Counted from the stretch's first letter, positions 1-10,400 are shown. The stretch is 64,000 nt of DNA from Colletotrichum lupini (GCF_023278565.1 NC_064672.1:6262001-6326000), one strand, 5' to 3'. Translations and numbers: made by a program. The notes: generated from the letters alone by a model not told the origin.

Positions 1-698
1 CTCCACTATCTGGGCATAGCTGCTGATTAAAGCGGCCAAAACCAAGTAAGAATCCATCACATATGGCGCGCTGTTGTCGCTGGGGGCAGGCCCTGGTCTT
101 GACCATGCATGTTGGGTCGTAACATTAGTTGCCTTGACCTACTCGTAACATTAACCTTTCATATATCTTAAGCTTCCACAATGCAGTACGCTGATGTGGA
201 CAATTACAACGCGGTATAATCATCTGCTATTGTATTTAATAGATGTCGGGTTTTCCAAATTTCGCTAGGGGTGGCTTAATTACTCTTTCGGTGCCCAAGG
301 GATCAGGGCTCCGCCCGTGTTTCTCATTTTGCTGAGTTCTCAAGGTCATTATCACTGGTCAGAGCACATGCGGCTTCTTTCGTAGGATCCAGAATACCGA
401 AGGGCGGTGAGTTTCGTCCAGATAAAGTTTCTTTCATTCCAGAACGCTGTAAGTAGGCCTTTGTCTGCATTGGCGTCGCTCGACGCACCGTCTCTTCATA
501 TATAACTGTCCACGTAGTTATGCAGTACGCAAGTGCTTTCTCGGCAAGATTCAGAAGTCAAGCTCCCCATATCTCAATCATGAACCCCATCAAACTCTGT
601 TGCAGTTAGATCAGTCCGCACGCTATTGACGACTCGATCTTCAAGTTACAATTAGACGTGCGTTTCCAAAATTTCAATTCAAAACAACACCGACAATA
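1..698. other. Upstream region without a recognised gene
   Basis: I see no convincing reading frame here. The composition is ordinary, with CA and TG present, so this is not RIP-degraded repeat. A TATA-like stretch lies near 498-506, about 190 bp ahead of the regulator's start codon. The region probably holds the promoter and 5' leader of the Zn2Cys6 gene. It could also contain the end of a neighbour cut off by the window edge. Confidence 0.4.
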
Positions 699-2363
699 AT
701 GACAACACAAAACTATATGATTGAGAACGATGAGTCTGTCTTTCAACAATGGCAAGAACCCGGGAAACGACCAGCCTGTAGCCGATGCAGACAGCAGAAG
801 CTTCGTTGTCTTCGGACCGGACCATCCTCGGATCCGTGCTTGAGGTGCCAAAGAGCCAACGTCCCATGCGTAATTGGTCCCATGGGTCGCGTAGGGCGGC
901 CACCGCGCGACTCCGGGAGATTGGAACAGCACAGACATGAAAATATGCAGTCGGTTGTGCCTATGAACCTTGCAAATCTCGTAGGCATCGCCGAACAGCA
1001 ACAGGACCAAACCGGGGTATGGAAGCGGATTCTCGGCGGTCATGAGACCGGCCCCTTGCCGCCTGAATGGGCAGGAACCTCGTCCTGTCAGTCCGATGTC
1101 CCATCTTCGGTAGTTCGCCGGCCGGGAGGAGATGTCAGTTACGACACATCCGCCGTTCCCCAAACCAATGGTGGCATCGCCAGCGAGGACAGCCGTGGAA
1201 ACAAAGATATCACTTCGCACCATTATTCTATCAGCTCAATCGGAAATTCAGCATGTCACCAAACCTCTTTCATGTTGGGAGACGCCCCGAATGGGAGAAT
1301 CGCTCCATCGGCAACGGGAACCAACGACGATCCTGTCCAGGCCAGCCTCCGGAGTTCCGGTGAAGGTCTGCCGGCAACTCGAATGCACCGTCTCTTGGTC
1401 CTACAAAGCAGGATCTTGCTGCAGGGGGAAAACTTGGAGCTTCCATCATTTTCTCAACCAGACTTGGGATACAGTACAAAAGGGAAGCTCAACCATCTGC
1501 TGCAGGACTGTTCGGATCTCACGGCCATTCTCACCGAAGTCGACAATCCAAAGGAAACACGGACGACGCCACCCAGCGATAGCGCTCTGTCGACGTGGCT
1601 CGGACTCACGCCGACAGACTCGGACGGAGTCTGGTCCGATTCTCATCTGAGCGACTCCTTTTTCTGCAGTGGTTCCAACCATAGGAACAGTACAAGGACA
1701 GACACAATCTTCAATCCACCGGCCAGTGCCACGAGGGGTGGCCGGTCTCGAGAGCATCTAGAGCCAAACCAGACGCGCGTGGAAGCCAGAGGCGAGCAGC
1801 ATACATCGTCCACTCTTCAGTCTCCGACCGACAGTCAGGACTCGTCGGCACACGAAGACCTCGTAGTCGTCTTGATAGCGACTGCATGCTACATCCAGCT
1901 TATGCGGAGGCTTCACTGTGTGTTGAGTGGGATGTATGACGCCCTAGTTGCAGGTGATGACTTTGCTCTGAGCTCCTTGTGGTCTGCGGCAACATACAAT
2001 GTCATGCTTCCCAAGGGACGGGTTAAAGATACGCTCCAAGCAAAAATAGCAATCGAAATCGTATTGCACGTTCTGGACTGTCTTGAGGAGCGGATGGGGT
2101 TACCTGTACCGAACGACGGAACAAGCAACGCAAAAACACAGGCAGAAGCCCGCGGACTTCCAAGGAACGAACCATTCTTGTCTGTAGTCAGCGCTGCCGT
2201 TGACGCGGAAGATGCCTGCCGCATCAGTCATAGATCTACCGCTGAAATGACTACGCAAGACATTGAGCCATTCAAAGGAGGCAGCAGACGGGCAGCGCAA
2301 AGCGTCGTCAGGGCACGAATTCAAAAAATCTCGGACTACATCAGCCGGAAACCGCTCTTCTAG
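699..2363 (+). CDS. Zn(II)2Cys6 transcription factor, AflR-like layout
   Basis: This is an uninterrupted 554-aa frame. The N-terminus carries a fungal binuclear zinc cluster with cysteines at residues 27, 30, 37, 47, 50 and 57 (Cx2Cx6Cx9Cx2Cx6C). A basic, Gly/Pro-rich linker (GRVGRPPR) follows, as expected for a DNA-binding GAL4-type domain. The middle is Ser/Thr-rich and low in predicted structure. The C-terminal third (about residues 385-470) is helical, with a pattern like the regulatory domain of aflatoxin/sterigmatocystin-type cluster regulators. Such proteins act in the nucleus and switch on nearby pathway genes. The nearest candidate target is the SDR gene 1.4 kb downstream on the other strand. 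The zinc cluster is certain; the AflR-type C-terminus is recognition by eye. The first ATG (aataATG) gives a short N-terminal tail before the zinc cluster, which is normal. Confidence 0.88.
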   Translation: MTTQNYMIENDESVFQQWQEPGKRPACSRCRQQKLRCLRTGPSSDPCLRCQRANVPCVIGPMGRVGRPPRDSGRLEQHRHENMQSVVPMNLANLVGIAEQQQDQTGVWKRILGGHETGPLPPEWAGTSSCQSDVPSSVVRRPGGDVSYDTSAVPQTNGGIASEDSRGNKDITSHHYSISSIGNSACHQTSFMLGDAPNGRIAPSATGTNDDPVQASLRSSGEGLPATRMHRLLVLQSRILLQGENLELPSFSQPDLGYSTKGKLNHLLQDCSDLTAILTEVDNPKETRTTPPSDSALSTWLGLTPTDSDGVWSDSHLSDSFFCSGSNHRNSTRTDTIFNPPASATRGGRSREHLEPNQTRVEARGEQHTSSTLQSPTDSQDSSAHEDLVVVLIATACYIQLMRRLHCVLSGMYDALVAGDDFALSSLWSAATYNVMLPKGRVKDTLQAKIAIEIVLHVLDCLEERMGLPVPNDGTSNAKTQAEARGLPRNEPFLSVVSAAVDAEDACRISHRSTAEMTTQDIEPFKGGSRRAAQSVVRARIQKISDYISRKPLF

Positions 2364-3755
2364 CTTGTTCTAGCTACAAAGAATCAGGCAAAATGTGCAA
2401 ACTTGTCAGTAGTGTGACGAAACGATAGTGCTTGGTTTTGTCGGGATCACAGGGTGAACCCGTACGGGAGGACACAGGCTCTAGTCAGAGTTGTTCACAG
2501 CTATACTATGCTTTGTTTGTTAAGTTGCAAAGCTGAAAAAACTAGACTACGGCAACTGGCTTAGCATATGTCCATCGTTTTCTAGACGATGGATAGATAT
2601 TCTAGAATATTCTGTTGAATAGGAGGAGGTGTGGCACTGCGAATGGCACAGAGCCTACCTACTCGAACGATGTAGAAGCTTCCATGAACTAGAGGTATGA
2701 CCTTAGTGTGGGGCGTAGCCCGTGACACGGGGGTGGTAAATCAAGCGTAAGCAACAAAAAGTCAAAACTGGTATTGTGTTCTACTGTCTGTATTTCTAGA
2801 AGAGAAAGTAGGTGGGTTGGCCGCAATAGTTGCTGTTGGTAGCCCGGAGGTTGGACATCCGGATTCCGCTGCCGGCTGTAGATGCTGGCCGGCTCACTGT
2901 ATTCTGGCTGAATAATCCAACAGTTTTACTACCATAGAGCCAGAGGGCCAAAAGTGTGAAGGGTCTAGGACAAGGTCGATGCCTTTGGTCTAACCTACTA
3001 CTACGAATGCAATGATTTTTCTTGAAGGAAGAGAGCTATGTCCTCCCTGTCTCCTGGGCTCGCATATAACCTTACAATTGACCTTGTCGATGTTTTTTGG
3101 AACCTTCTAGCAAATACGCGGTTGGGTGGCTGAGGGTCTTGCCGAAGGCCGAACATCGGTCCTTAGACCGTGACAAAAAGGCACAATGTTCAGTCATAAG
3201 ACCGAACCACAAGCTACTATATGAACGGCCCGTGACATTCGGTCTTCCCATCAGGAAGTAGAACAAACGTACATCATTGTTCCATAATTGGGGGAGTTGT
3301 GTTGCCTGCTTCTTATAACTAAGTGGAAAAGTTTTTGGGCTTGAAGGGGAACCTGTTACAGGCCGACCCCTTCACATGTGGTGCTCTCGGCTATGCTCGG
3401 CACTGGAGTGAGACATCAAGGCAAAGACATCAAGGTCAAAGATACAGTAGATAAAAGCACACGTAGATGCAGCTGAGATGAACAAGAAACCTTCCTTTCT
3501 CATCTGAGGATTCTCATTTGAGAAAGGAAGTACGAGTTGCAACATTGCTCCTACCAAGCCTTTGCAGAACCCAACTTTGGATTGACTATAGCCTAGTTAA
3601 CTCGTGTAGTCTTGTTTGATGATACCGGCGGGCTATAGGACGTAGCGATTCGGATGCGACTCCTTAGCGTTTGAATGGACGACGCGCTCTGCTGGATACA
3701 TGATCGCAACTTCATGAACGAGACCCAACGTCCCTGAGGGTGGCTATTAATATTT
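2364..3755. other. Intergenic region between convergent genes
   Basis: No supported gene lies here. The transcription factor (+) and the SDR (-) converge on this 1.4-kb stretch, so it should hold both 3' ends. A short inverted repeat (CCATCG...CGATGG) sits near 2571-2593 and a strong 18-bp-arm hairpin at 3491-3530. Small frames of about 60 codons at 3072-3266, 3372-3557 and 3593-3775 have no start context or family resemblance and look accidental. Confidence 0.5.
3491..3530. repeat. Near-perfect inverted repeat (hairpin)
   Basis: Two 18-nt arms (3491-3508 and 3513-3530) are separated by a 4-nt loop (gatt). The arms pair with two mismatches: cttcctttctcatctgag against ctcatttgagaaaggaag. The site lies about 230 bp beyond the SDR stop codon on that gene's downstream side. 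It could be a 3'-UTR RNA structure or the remnant of a small inverted-repeat element. Confidence 0.75.
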
Positions 3756-4736
3756 TCAGAATCCATGTGCCTCAAGCTCGCTCTCCGTCCAGTCCCACAT
3801 CTTCAGCGCCAACCTGTCGTCCATTGCGTATTTGCTGGCAAGACCTGGTTTACCAACAGGCTCGAAATACTCCCCACTGGGGTATTGGTCGTCTATTGAT
3901 GCCCAGACCTGAGTCTTGACGCCATCTTCAAGACTGATCGTGATCCAGTGGCGTATGAACGATATGAGACATCGCAACACGAACGGGATGCCGGTCGCGG
4001 AGGCTTGTATGTCTGTTCCTCGCACGACACCCGGATGCACAGCCGCAACACGGAGCCAAGGACGTCGCTTGGCCAACTCCCGGGCGTACAGCGCGTTGGC
4101 TAGCTTGCTTTGCCCATAGCGCTTAAGGATGAAGACATCTGTACCTGAAGTCTTGAGTGAATCCCACTTGATACCACCCGGTGGCACATCTCGGTGGGAT
4201 CTCGAGGAGAGAACGACAACTCGCGGGTTATCTTGTTTCGCCGCCAGTAGAGCAGGCTCAAGGAGCTTGGTCAGAAGGGCGTGGCCCACGTGATTTGTTC
4301 CGAATTGGATTTCATAGCCGTCCTGGGTCATACCTGCCGGGAGAGACATGACTCCGGCATTGAGCATGAGGACATCGAGACGTTGGCACTGGGATAGAAA
4401 GGTCTCGGCTGCGCTCCGTATGGACTTGAACGAGGCCAGATCGAGGGTCAATACATTAATTGGTGGTGCATCGTCGACTTGTTTGCGTATATCGGCAGCG
4501 GCGTCTCGAAGTCGAATTGCGTCGCGGCCTGTCAGCCATAACTGAGCTGGCTTGAGACGGGCAAGTTCAATAGCTGCTTGCTTTCCGAGACCAGTGTTAC
4601 CGCCGGTGATTAGAATCACTTTTCCCGGCAAGTGTTTGACGTTGAGTGAACGTGACTGCTTGGCATTTTCGCGCAAGGACGCCATGAATAACCTGGCACC
4701 CAGCACGCCTGCGAAAGCCGCATAAGTCCAATCCAT
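3756..4736 (-). CDS. Short-chain dehydrogenase/reductase (retinol dehydrogenase/WWOX-like)
   Basis: This 326-aa single-exon protein is a classical NAD(P)-dependent SDR. It has the cofactor-binding motif TGGNTGLG (residues 44-51), the DLA motif (99-101), LNAG (125-128), a catalytic serine in VVVLSSRSH (177/178) and YGQSK (Tyr207, Lys211), followed by the usual HPG. Family members reduce or oxidise small alcohols, ketones and retinoid-like substrates, and many fungal ones tailor secondary metabolites. The first 20 residues are hydrophobic and could be a membrane anchor. The substrate cannot be told from sequence. The gene converges with the Zn2Cys6 regulator and is divergent from the small secreted gene starting at 5383. 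All catalytic residues are present, so it should be active. Confidence 0.9.
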   Translation of the reverse strand: MDWTYAAFAGVLGARLFMASLRENAKQSRSLNVKHLPGKVILITGGNTGLGKQAAIELARLKPAQLWLTGRDAIRLRDAAADIRKQVDDAPPINVLTLDLASFKSIRSAAETFLSQCQRLDVLMLNAGVMSLPAGMTQDGYEIQFGTNHVGHALLTKLLEPALLAAKQDNPRVVVLSSRSHRDVPPGGIKWDSLKTSGTDVFILKRYGQSKLANALYARELAKRRPWLRVAAVHPGVVRGTDIQASATGIPFVLRCLISFIRHWITISLEDGVKTQVWASIDDQYPSGEYFEPVGKPGLASKYAMDDRLALKMWDWTESELEAHGF

Positions 4737-5382
4737 TTGAGATCAGGGTTTCTTCCAGTCTGCTAGCAGCTCGGACAACCTCAACCCAAAGAAAAAAGTA
4801 AAAGAAAACTGACCAGGGCGCCTTGAATGATGCAGCATAGTGATCCCTGGAACAGAACCAAGAAAGGTGCAAGAAGGTTTTTGTTATTGCCACATAAGCA
4901 GATGGCTTGCCTCCTCTCCTGCATAATGCCTAGTTGCCGAGCCCAATATCTTATCCCTAAAACAAGATTACCAGAATGCCACGTAATGCGTTATACGACA
5001 GCAGCAGGTAGGTAACACTATGTCTCCCCGGGACATTGGCATGCCCGCTCACATAGAGTTTGGACGGTTCGGTCGGGATCTACCACGCATCGGGGTGGGG
5101 CCTCTGCTGTTGAACTCGCCGAATTAGTGCACATTACGAAGCCGAAACGTATGTATCCGAGTCCTCAGGGATGCTGCATGAAATCGTTCCAGCCTTGATG
5201 CGATAGAAGGAATATGCTCACGCTTGTCGGATGCTCAGGTTCAACACTGATGTGTGATGCCCACTTGGACAGTCGCTGTCTAAATCATCCTGGGACTGTT
5301 AAGTCGTGTCACCCAGCCTTTTCAGCGTATTAGGCCCAGTATCACTGCCCATCTTGCCCATCTTCATGGATAATCCCGCAAA
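4737..5382. promoter_or_regulatory. Shared divergent promoter region (SDR / small secreted gene)
   Basis: These 646 bp separate the start codon of the minus-strand SDR from that of the plus-strand secreted protein, so both promoters must lie here. I see no clear TATA box or repeated operator. Small frames in this stretch are not supported. Confidence 0.35.
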
Positions 5383-6046
5383 ATGAAGCCCGTCCTTTTC
5401 TTTTCTTCATTGGTTGCCGTAACTGTACAGACTCTTGCCAAGCAAGAAGTGGTTAGGCAGATTCCCAAAACCAGAGATGACTTGCTCGACGATGTTGGAG
5501 CTATGAAGGCCCCCACAGACGACTTTGAATTCAGCCCTCTACAAGCAAGCAATGACGCCTCCAGCCCTCGCTCGAAATTTACAGAAGATGCTTCGGATTA
5601 CAGATTCGAATTATTCCCCCTCGAAGGAGCAACCTGCTCCACAGCTACGGGAGGGGAGTCTACGTGGCCGATGGAGCTCTTGAGAGACGGCGGGCTCCAA
5701 TACGTTCAGAAGTTCAAGCTCGGCGAGGTGCCATCTACGATGGTAGAGGCCTACGACCCCAGCTCCTCTAATATCGAGTCGTTCAACGCAGCGTTCGGGC
5801 TTCGCTGTACAAAGACGAAGAACATTCAGAGATTTTACATGGTAAGTGCCTTCAACGGGATTCTCGCGCATCCCAGCGCATAGAGAGGGAAACACGAAAC
5901 TTACGTACTTTGAGTTCCATGATGATAACATTGGCCATCTGGGATACGGGGAGGACGAGATAAACAAAATCCTGTACATGTGTTTTATGATCGGTCAAGA
6001 TAAGGATGGAGTCCCAGGTTCAGGCGGAGAGTGTGCCTACTTTTAA
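5383..6046 (+). CDS. Predicted small secreted protein, unknown function (two exons)
   Basis: Exon 1 (5383-5841) starts MKPVLFFSSLVAVTVQTLA, a good signal peptide of about 19 residues. The frame would stop at 5881, but a GTAAGT donor at 5842 falls on a codon boundary. Two acceptors restore an open frame: AG at 5913-5914 (73-bp intron, exon 2 5915-6046, about 196 aa) and AG at 5886-5887 (46-bp intron, about 205 aa). I prefer the first because the second intron is very short. The end of the protein (...GSGGECAYF) is the same in both. The mature protein is acidic and has four cysteines. I recognise no domain, and secretion is inferred only from the N-terminus. It could be an effector or a wall-associated protein. 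Confidence 0.6.
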
Positions 6047-6188
6047 CACATAGCGCAGGCACAGATGTTGTCAGATCAGGGAAGCCTCTGGGATTGGGGT
6101 TATCACATCAATTTTTATGCAGTGTCTACGAGACGTAAAATGATGATGGCAGGATATTTGCGACTGTAGAAAAGATGCGTGGGAAGGT

Positions 6189-6202
6189 CCCCCCCCCCCC
6201 CC
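6189..6202. repeat. Poly-C tract (14 C)
   Basis: A run of 14 cytosines lies about 140 bp after the stop of the small secreted gene and 350 bp before the 3' end of the next minus-strand gene. Homopolymers like this are prone to length errors in sequencing and to slippage in the genome. Confidence 0.9.
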
Positions 6203-6554
6203 AGTCTCTTCTTACTCCCAATAGTTAATGGTTCGAAACTGCCTAAAACGTGACGAGTTAAATTCTTTTGGCGGAGATCTTATGTGTACAAAAGACCACG
6301 ATTGGATAGTAGCGTGCGTACGCGAGGATCAGGCCAAAATACTGCGTATAATCCCTCACTATTTTCATATTCCTTTAATGATAGATCAGGGGGATCTAAA
6401 CGTCCACTCCTCTGGGACTTGGAAGTCATTATACAAATACTACATGCACTTAACACCGCGATTCTAAGATGGTTCAATTTCCCTATTCATCTATCTGAAC
6501 CACCAAACCTCTTCTTAGTTGTTCTTGCGAAAAACCGCGGACTGCACAATATAT

Positions 6555-7280
6555 TTACATCATCTTCGAGAAGCATGCATACTGTTGATCATACACCTGT
6601 GAGAACATCTCCAGTCGAGACAAAATCTGCTTATCCTTCGACGCGATAGCCTCGGCATCCTTCACATTCGCAGATGCATAAAAGGTCAAGAACCCATCCG
6701 TTTCTCCGATCAGAGGGTGCATGGAATCCGGCACCGACCACGCACTCACCGCGGAGGTGCCAAAGTTCTCAAGATCGACATCGTCGCCCAGTACTTCCAT
6801 CCGATGTGCTTGGAAGGCTGTCTTGTCTGCGGCAGCAGGAAGCCAGATGCACGAAAGGAGCGTGACGTCACTAGCAAGGGCCCGAAATAGGTGGTCGCAA
6901 GATTCCGGAATAAACGACACACTGTTGGGCTGCCGCGATGGATCGGAAGCATCGATAATTTCCTTGGCTATTTCATATTCATAATCGTTGGGTGACTCGA
7001 AATAGGCGCGTTGAGCGTCTGCTGAAGACCAAACTATAGGGATGTGTCGGTTTATGTACGAATAATGCTGGGAGATATTGCCTTTGGATTGCTGCTTACT
7101 CTTCACAATGTTCATTCCCACGAAGCCTTGTGGTATCGTGGTACCAATGCCATAATACAGGGCCTCGAGCCCAAGTGTCGACAGCAATTTGCCTCTGATG
7201 CACTCGAGAACCTGACCGATCTTCTTCTCAGACTCATCCGGTTTCATATGAAACCAAACAAGTTCGACGACTTGTGGCAT
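6555..7280 (-). CDS. 241-aa protein of unknown function, possible dimeric alpha/beta-barrel type
   Basis: This single open frame begins MPQVVELVWFHMKPD and has no signal peptide or membrane segment. The opening (beta strand VVELVWFHMKP, then a helix of alternating charged and hydrophobic residues) and the central WSSADAQRAYFES resemble two ferredoxin-like repeats of the dimeric alpha/beta-barrel (ABM/DABB-like) fold. In fungi that fold covers small oxygenases, cyclase-like tailoring enzymes and stress proteins. This is a fold impression only, and no catalytic residue can be assigned. Its minus-strand orientation makes it convergent with the small secreted gene and divergent from the GH18-like gene at 8065. 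Even composition and normal codon use support a real gene. Confidence 0.62.
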   Translation of the reverse strand: MPQVVELVWFHMKPDESEKKIGQVLECIRGKLLSTLGLEALYYGIGTTIPQGFVGMNIVKSKQQSKGNISQHYSYINRHIPIVWSSADAQRAYFESPNDYEYEIAKEIIDASDPSRQPNSVSFIPESCDHLFRALASDVTLLSCIWLPAAADKTAFQAHRMEVLGDDVDLENFGTSAVSAWSVPDSMHPLIGETDGFLTFYASANVKDAEAIASKDKQILSRLEMFSQVYDQQYACFSKMM

Positions 7281-8064
7281 GGCGAGCTTTTTGCACTGAG
7301 GTCTGGACTGAAATCTACAGCGTAGCCTGAAGTTGAGATGAAAGCTATTGTTCGTCTTGAAGTAGGGGGGATTATTAAGGCTTTGGGGGACCAGCGGTTC
7401 ACCTCACCTTACAGAGGCCAGCATACATACGGAAGCCAGCTGGAACGACTTTGCAAAACATTGTTGTCCATGCATCCGAAGCCGACCGTTCGAACTTTCT
7501 GGTCCAGCGGTAAGCTAACTAACGTGCAAGCCTATTGATACCTCCATTCATATTCTCTACACGCTCTTCCGATACGACTATGTGCCGAGGTGTCTATGTT
7601 GTGACGCTGAAAGGTTAATTAATCAACCGCAAGCGAAGAACAAACCTGGAAAACCCGCCGTACGGGGTTTACACCTGCCAACCTTAATCAAGTAATAGTA
7701 TTGCGATGTCGACAAGTTATGATTTGCAGATCCACCGTCCGTCCAACCCAAGTGGAGTTGCGGAGTGTGGCGTAGTCTACATGTGTACTGCCTATAAGGA
7801 TGAATTGACCGAAATGCCCCGAGTTGACAAGCCTGACCGATTATCATGTAGTGAGAAGTCGTGGCACTTGTTGCATCGATCGACGCTGCAATTATTCTAC
7901 CGATGTAAAGAGCGCGACAAAAGAGAGGGACAAGTTACAAGACGACGTGATTGATTCTAAATGCGAGCCAGGATAAGATATAAGAACTTCGGCAGGTGCA
8001 TTACGCTGATTAGGAAAGGCTTTCATTTTCGTCTACAACAATTAACATTGTATCGATAACCATT
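7281..8064. other. Intergenic region, divergent promoters
   Basis: The 784 bp between the starts of the minus-strand 241-aa gene and the plus-strand GH18-like gene must contain both promoters. Short frames at 7338-7538 and 7706-7954 have no recognisable features. The only site I can point to is a TATA-like element at 7979-7984. Confidence 0.4.
7979..7984 (+). promoter_or_regulatory. TATA-like element of the GH18-like gene
   Basis: TATAAG lies about 80 bp upstream of the start codon at 8065, a plausible spacing for a fungal promoter. It is assigned by position only. Confidence 0.35.
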
Positions 8065-9459
8065 ATGTATTCTCGCTCCATATATGTGGGCGCTGCCGCA
8101 GCCTCGCTGGTATCAGGCGTGAATGCCGGAATGAGATACATGTTCTATTTTGATAAGTCTGTCAATCCCCCATAGAATCCCACTGTGCATCATGTGCTGA
8201 CAATACAGAAATCATTTAACGGCTCTCCCTGACCACAAGGCCACTCACTTATCGACCCATGCGATTCTTGGCCACGAGGATCCTAGTCTCTATTCCCGGG
8301 AGATATTCAAGCCACAACAGCCTTTCATCTCTCACGGGAAGGTTCGCGATCTATTCGAGGAACCCGTGAAAGTATGCCTCTCCATCGGCGGCCGGGACAG
8401 CGCCCAAATCTTCTGGGAATCTTCCAGTAGTGAACATAATCGCACGATCTTCGCGCAAAATGTTCAGACGGCAGTGGATACTTATGGATATGACTGCGTT
8501 GGTGAGTTCTGACTATGGAAGTTTGAATACATCAATACTGATTCATCTTCACTAGAAATTTCTTGGTCGCACCCAGGCGGCAATGGCGACGACTTCAACT
8601 TGCTGCCTATCGCTGGTAAAGAGTCTGCCCGTGATAATCTGCCCAACTTTCTGAAGGAAATCAAAAAGGCAACCAAGAAAGAGTTGTCTATCGTGGTGCC
8701 GGGAAAGGAAGGCGACATGGCCGCGTTTGACCACAAGACCATGAGCAAGATTGCAAAAATCGTTGACCACGTAACGGTAGGTTGACCAGGACTTGGCCAT
8801 TGGAGTCCCTGAGGCTTGGTTGCCTCTACTGACCTTTCTCGTCTCAGGTCAAATCTTTCGACCTCGCCGACCTGCGCGACACGGCGACCAACCATAGTGC
8901 CGGTTTCAAAGCTGTCGGCGAGTCTCTCGGTCGTTACTTGGATTTGGGGGTTCCCTCAGTCAAGCTCAACATGGCATTCTCTTACTATGCCACATGGAGG
9001 CGGGTGGACCCAGGACCGTTATGTCTGACTCCTACTATCTGTCCCATCACCCAGAAGGGTAACTACGCAGATAACATGGGTTTCGTGACTTTCGAGAAAC
9101 AGAATTTCGAACCGAACCCCACCGACATCGACCCCGTCATTGCCAGGTCATTCCAGAGGGCGATGAAAGAAGGCCACATCGACTTGGACCTTGGCGGCTG
9201 GTGGTGGTGGGATCAGGAGAACAGCCTGTTTTGGTCGTGGGACACGGCGGACATCATCTACAACAAGTGCTTGGAATACGTTCCGAAGCTGGGACTGGGA
9301 GGCTTGGCGTCGTACACGGCGCCCATGGACAGCAAAGACTGGCGAAGGATGATCAAAACGGCATCGGGCGTCGCGTGGATTCCTGGTGAGTTTTTCGACG
9401 ACTTAGAGCAACAGCTGGCGGAAGCTGAAAAGTCCGAACGAGCTCGCGACGAGCTGTAA
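8065..9459 (+). CDS. Secreted GH18 chitinase-like protein with degenerate active site (four exons)
   Basis: The exons 8065-8156, 8209-8501, 8556-8776 and 8848-9459 join in frame into 405 aa. The introns are 52, 54 and 71 bp, all GT...AG. Residues 1-21 (MYSRSIYVGAAAASLVSGVNA) are a signal peptide. The body follows a fungal GH18 layout: opening strand RYMFYFDK, CLSIGGRDS, the catalytic strand, a degraded YDLMNRRD-like strand reading FDLADLRD, VKLNMAFSYYATW, and the late tryptophan motif GGLASYTAPMDS. The catalytic signature DxxDxDxE reads D126-C-V-E129-I-S131-W-S133, so the central Asp and the acid/base Glu are both Ser. Chitin hydrolysis should be lost. The clean frame and splice sites suggest a working, possibly chitin-binding or sheltering protein rather than a pseudogene. 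A copia element starts 21 bp after the stop codon. Confidence 0.85.
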
Positions 9460-9480
9460 TCGGCTCCGGATTATGAACAT

Positions 9481-9682
9481 TGTTAGTATCCCTATTACAG
9501 GGTAGTTAGTTCGAACCGTAGTTGACAAAGAGATTAATTAAACTATATAAATATCTACGTAAGTATAAAAAGGAGGTTCTAACCGTAGGTTAGGCTAGCT
9601 ATAATAATCGTAAATAAGGCCCCTAATTAGCCCCTACGTAGTTAGCTATATGCCGCGGTTAAATTAGATTTCTAATTTAATA
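9481..9682 (-). repeat. 3' LTR of the copia element
   Basis: This is a 202-bp direct repeat of 16091-16292. In the minus orientation it is homologous to the better preserved solo LTRs at 21602 and 57242 (TGTCGGATT...ACA ends). It is heavily RIP-mutated: the solo copies' terminal ACA reads ATA in the element's terminal repeats. Confidence 0.9.
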
Positions 9683-10089
9683 TTAACTTTCTCTTTTTTT
9701 TTATTAATTTAACTGCTATAGTTAGAGGTATAATTCGACCTCAGGCCTGTTTATTAAGTCGTCTCTTTTTCCCCCTTTTCTTTACTCTTTTTATATAACT
9801 TATCCCTCTATTTATATAATAACTTTTCTACTATTTACGAATTACTCTAATCCCTTATTTAGTATTATTTTTATAAAAGCGTTTACGAGGTTATTTTTAT
9901 TATTAACTTAACAGATCTCGAGTATTTTATACCTTTCGTACGATTACTTAAGGGCTATAATATTAATTATAAGCCTCTTTTCCTTTATCGTTCTTAATTT
10001 AACAAAGTATTCATATAGTAAATAAGAATCGGTATAAATAACCGTTAGAATAAGTAAAAGGCTAATTTAATTAATAATCTTCTTTAGCG

Positions 10090-10400
10090 TTATTAAAATC
10101 GCGTAGGAGAGGTTAACGCCGTTAATTATACTATATATTTCTAACGCTAATATACTTCTTATTACCTACTTATTTTTAGTTAATAAGTAGTAGATTATAT
10201 TACCGTATATAGTAAATTCGCTCTTGCCTATACTCTTATTAGCTAGGATAATAATATACCCTAATTACAAAGTAAGGTTATTATTATTTATAAATAACTT
10301 ATTAACGAAGACGTAGAGCTTATTAGTTATAAGGTCGATTAGGTAGTAAACGAGACCTCGATCGAGATTCGTCTACTACTACTTAAGCCGCTTATTAAGT
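10090..10400 (-). pseudogene. Relic of copia pol RNase H domain
   Basis: Reading leftward from about 10345, one frame keeps recognisable copia RNase H blocks: LVYYLIDL, NKLYVFVNKLF, LGYIIILAN, EFTIYGN and IRSILALEIYS. Its stops are TAA or TAG where Gln or Trp would be expected, as CA-to-TA change would produce. This is what identifies the element as Ty1/copia rather than Ty3. Family assignment is from memory of the domain pattern. Confidence 0.75.

Noticed and set aside
743..2324. Minus-strand and alternate-frame ORFs inside the Zn2Cys6 gene
   Set aside because: They overlap a frame with a certain zinc cluster and show no domains; they are shadows of the real gene.
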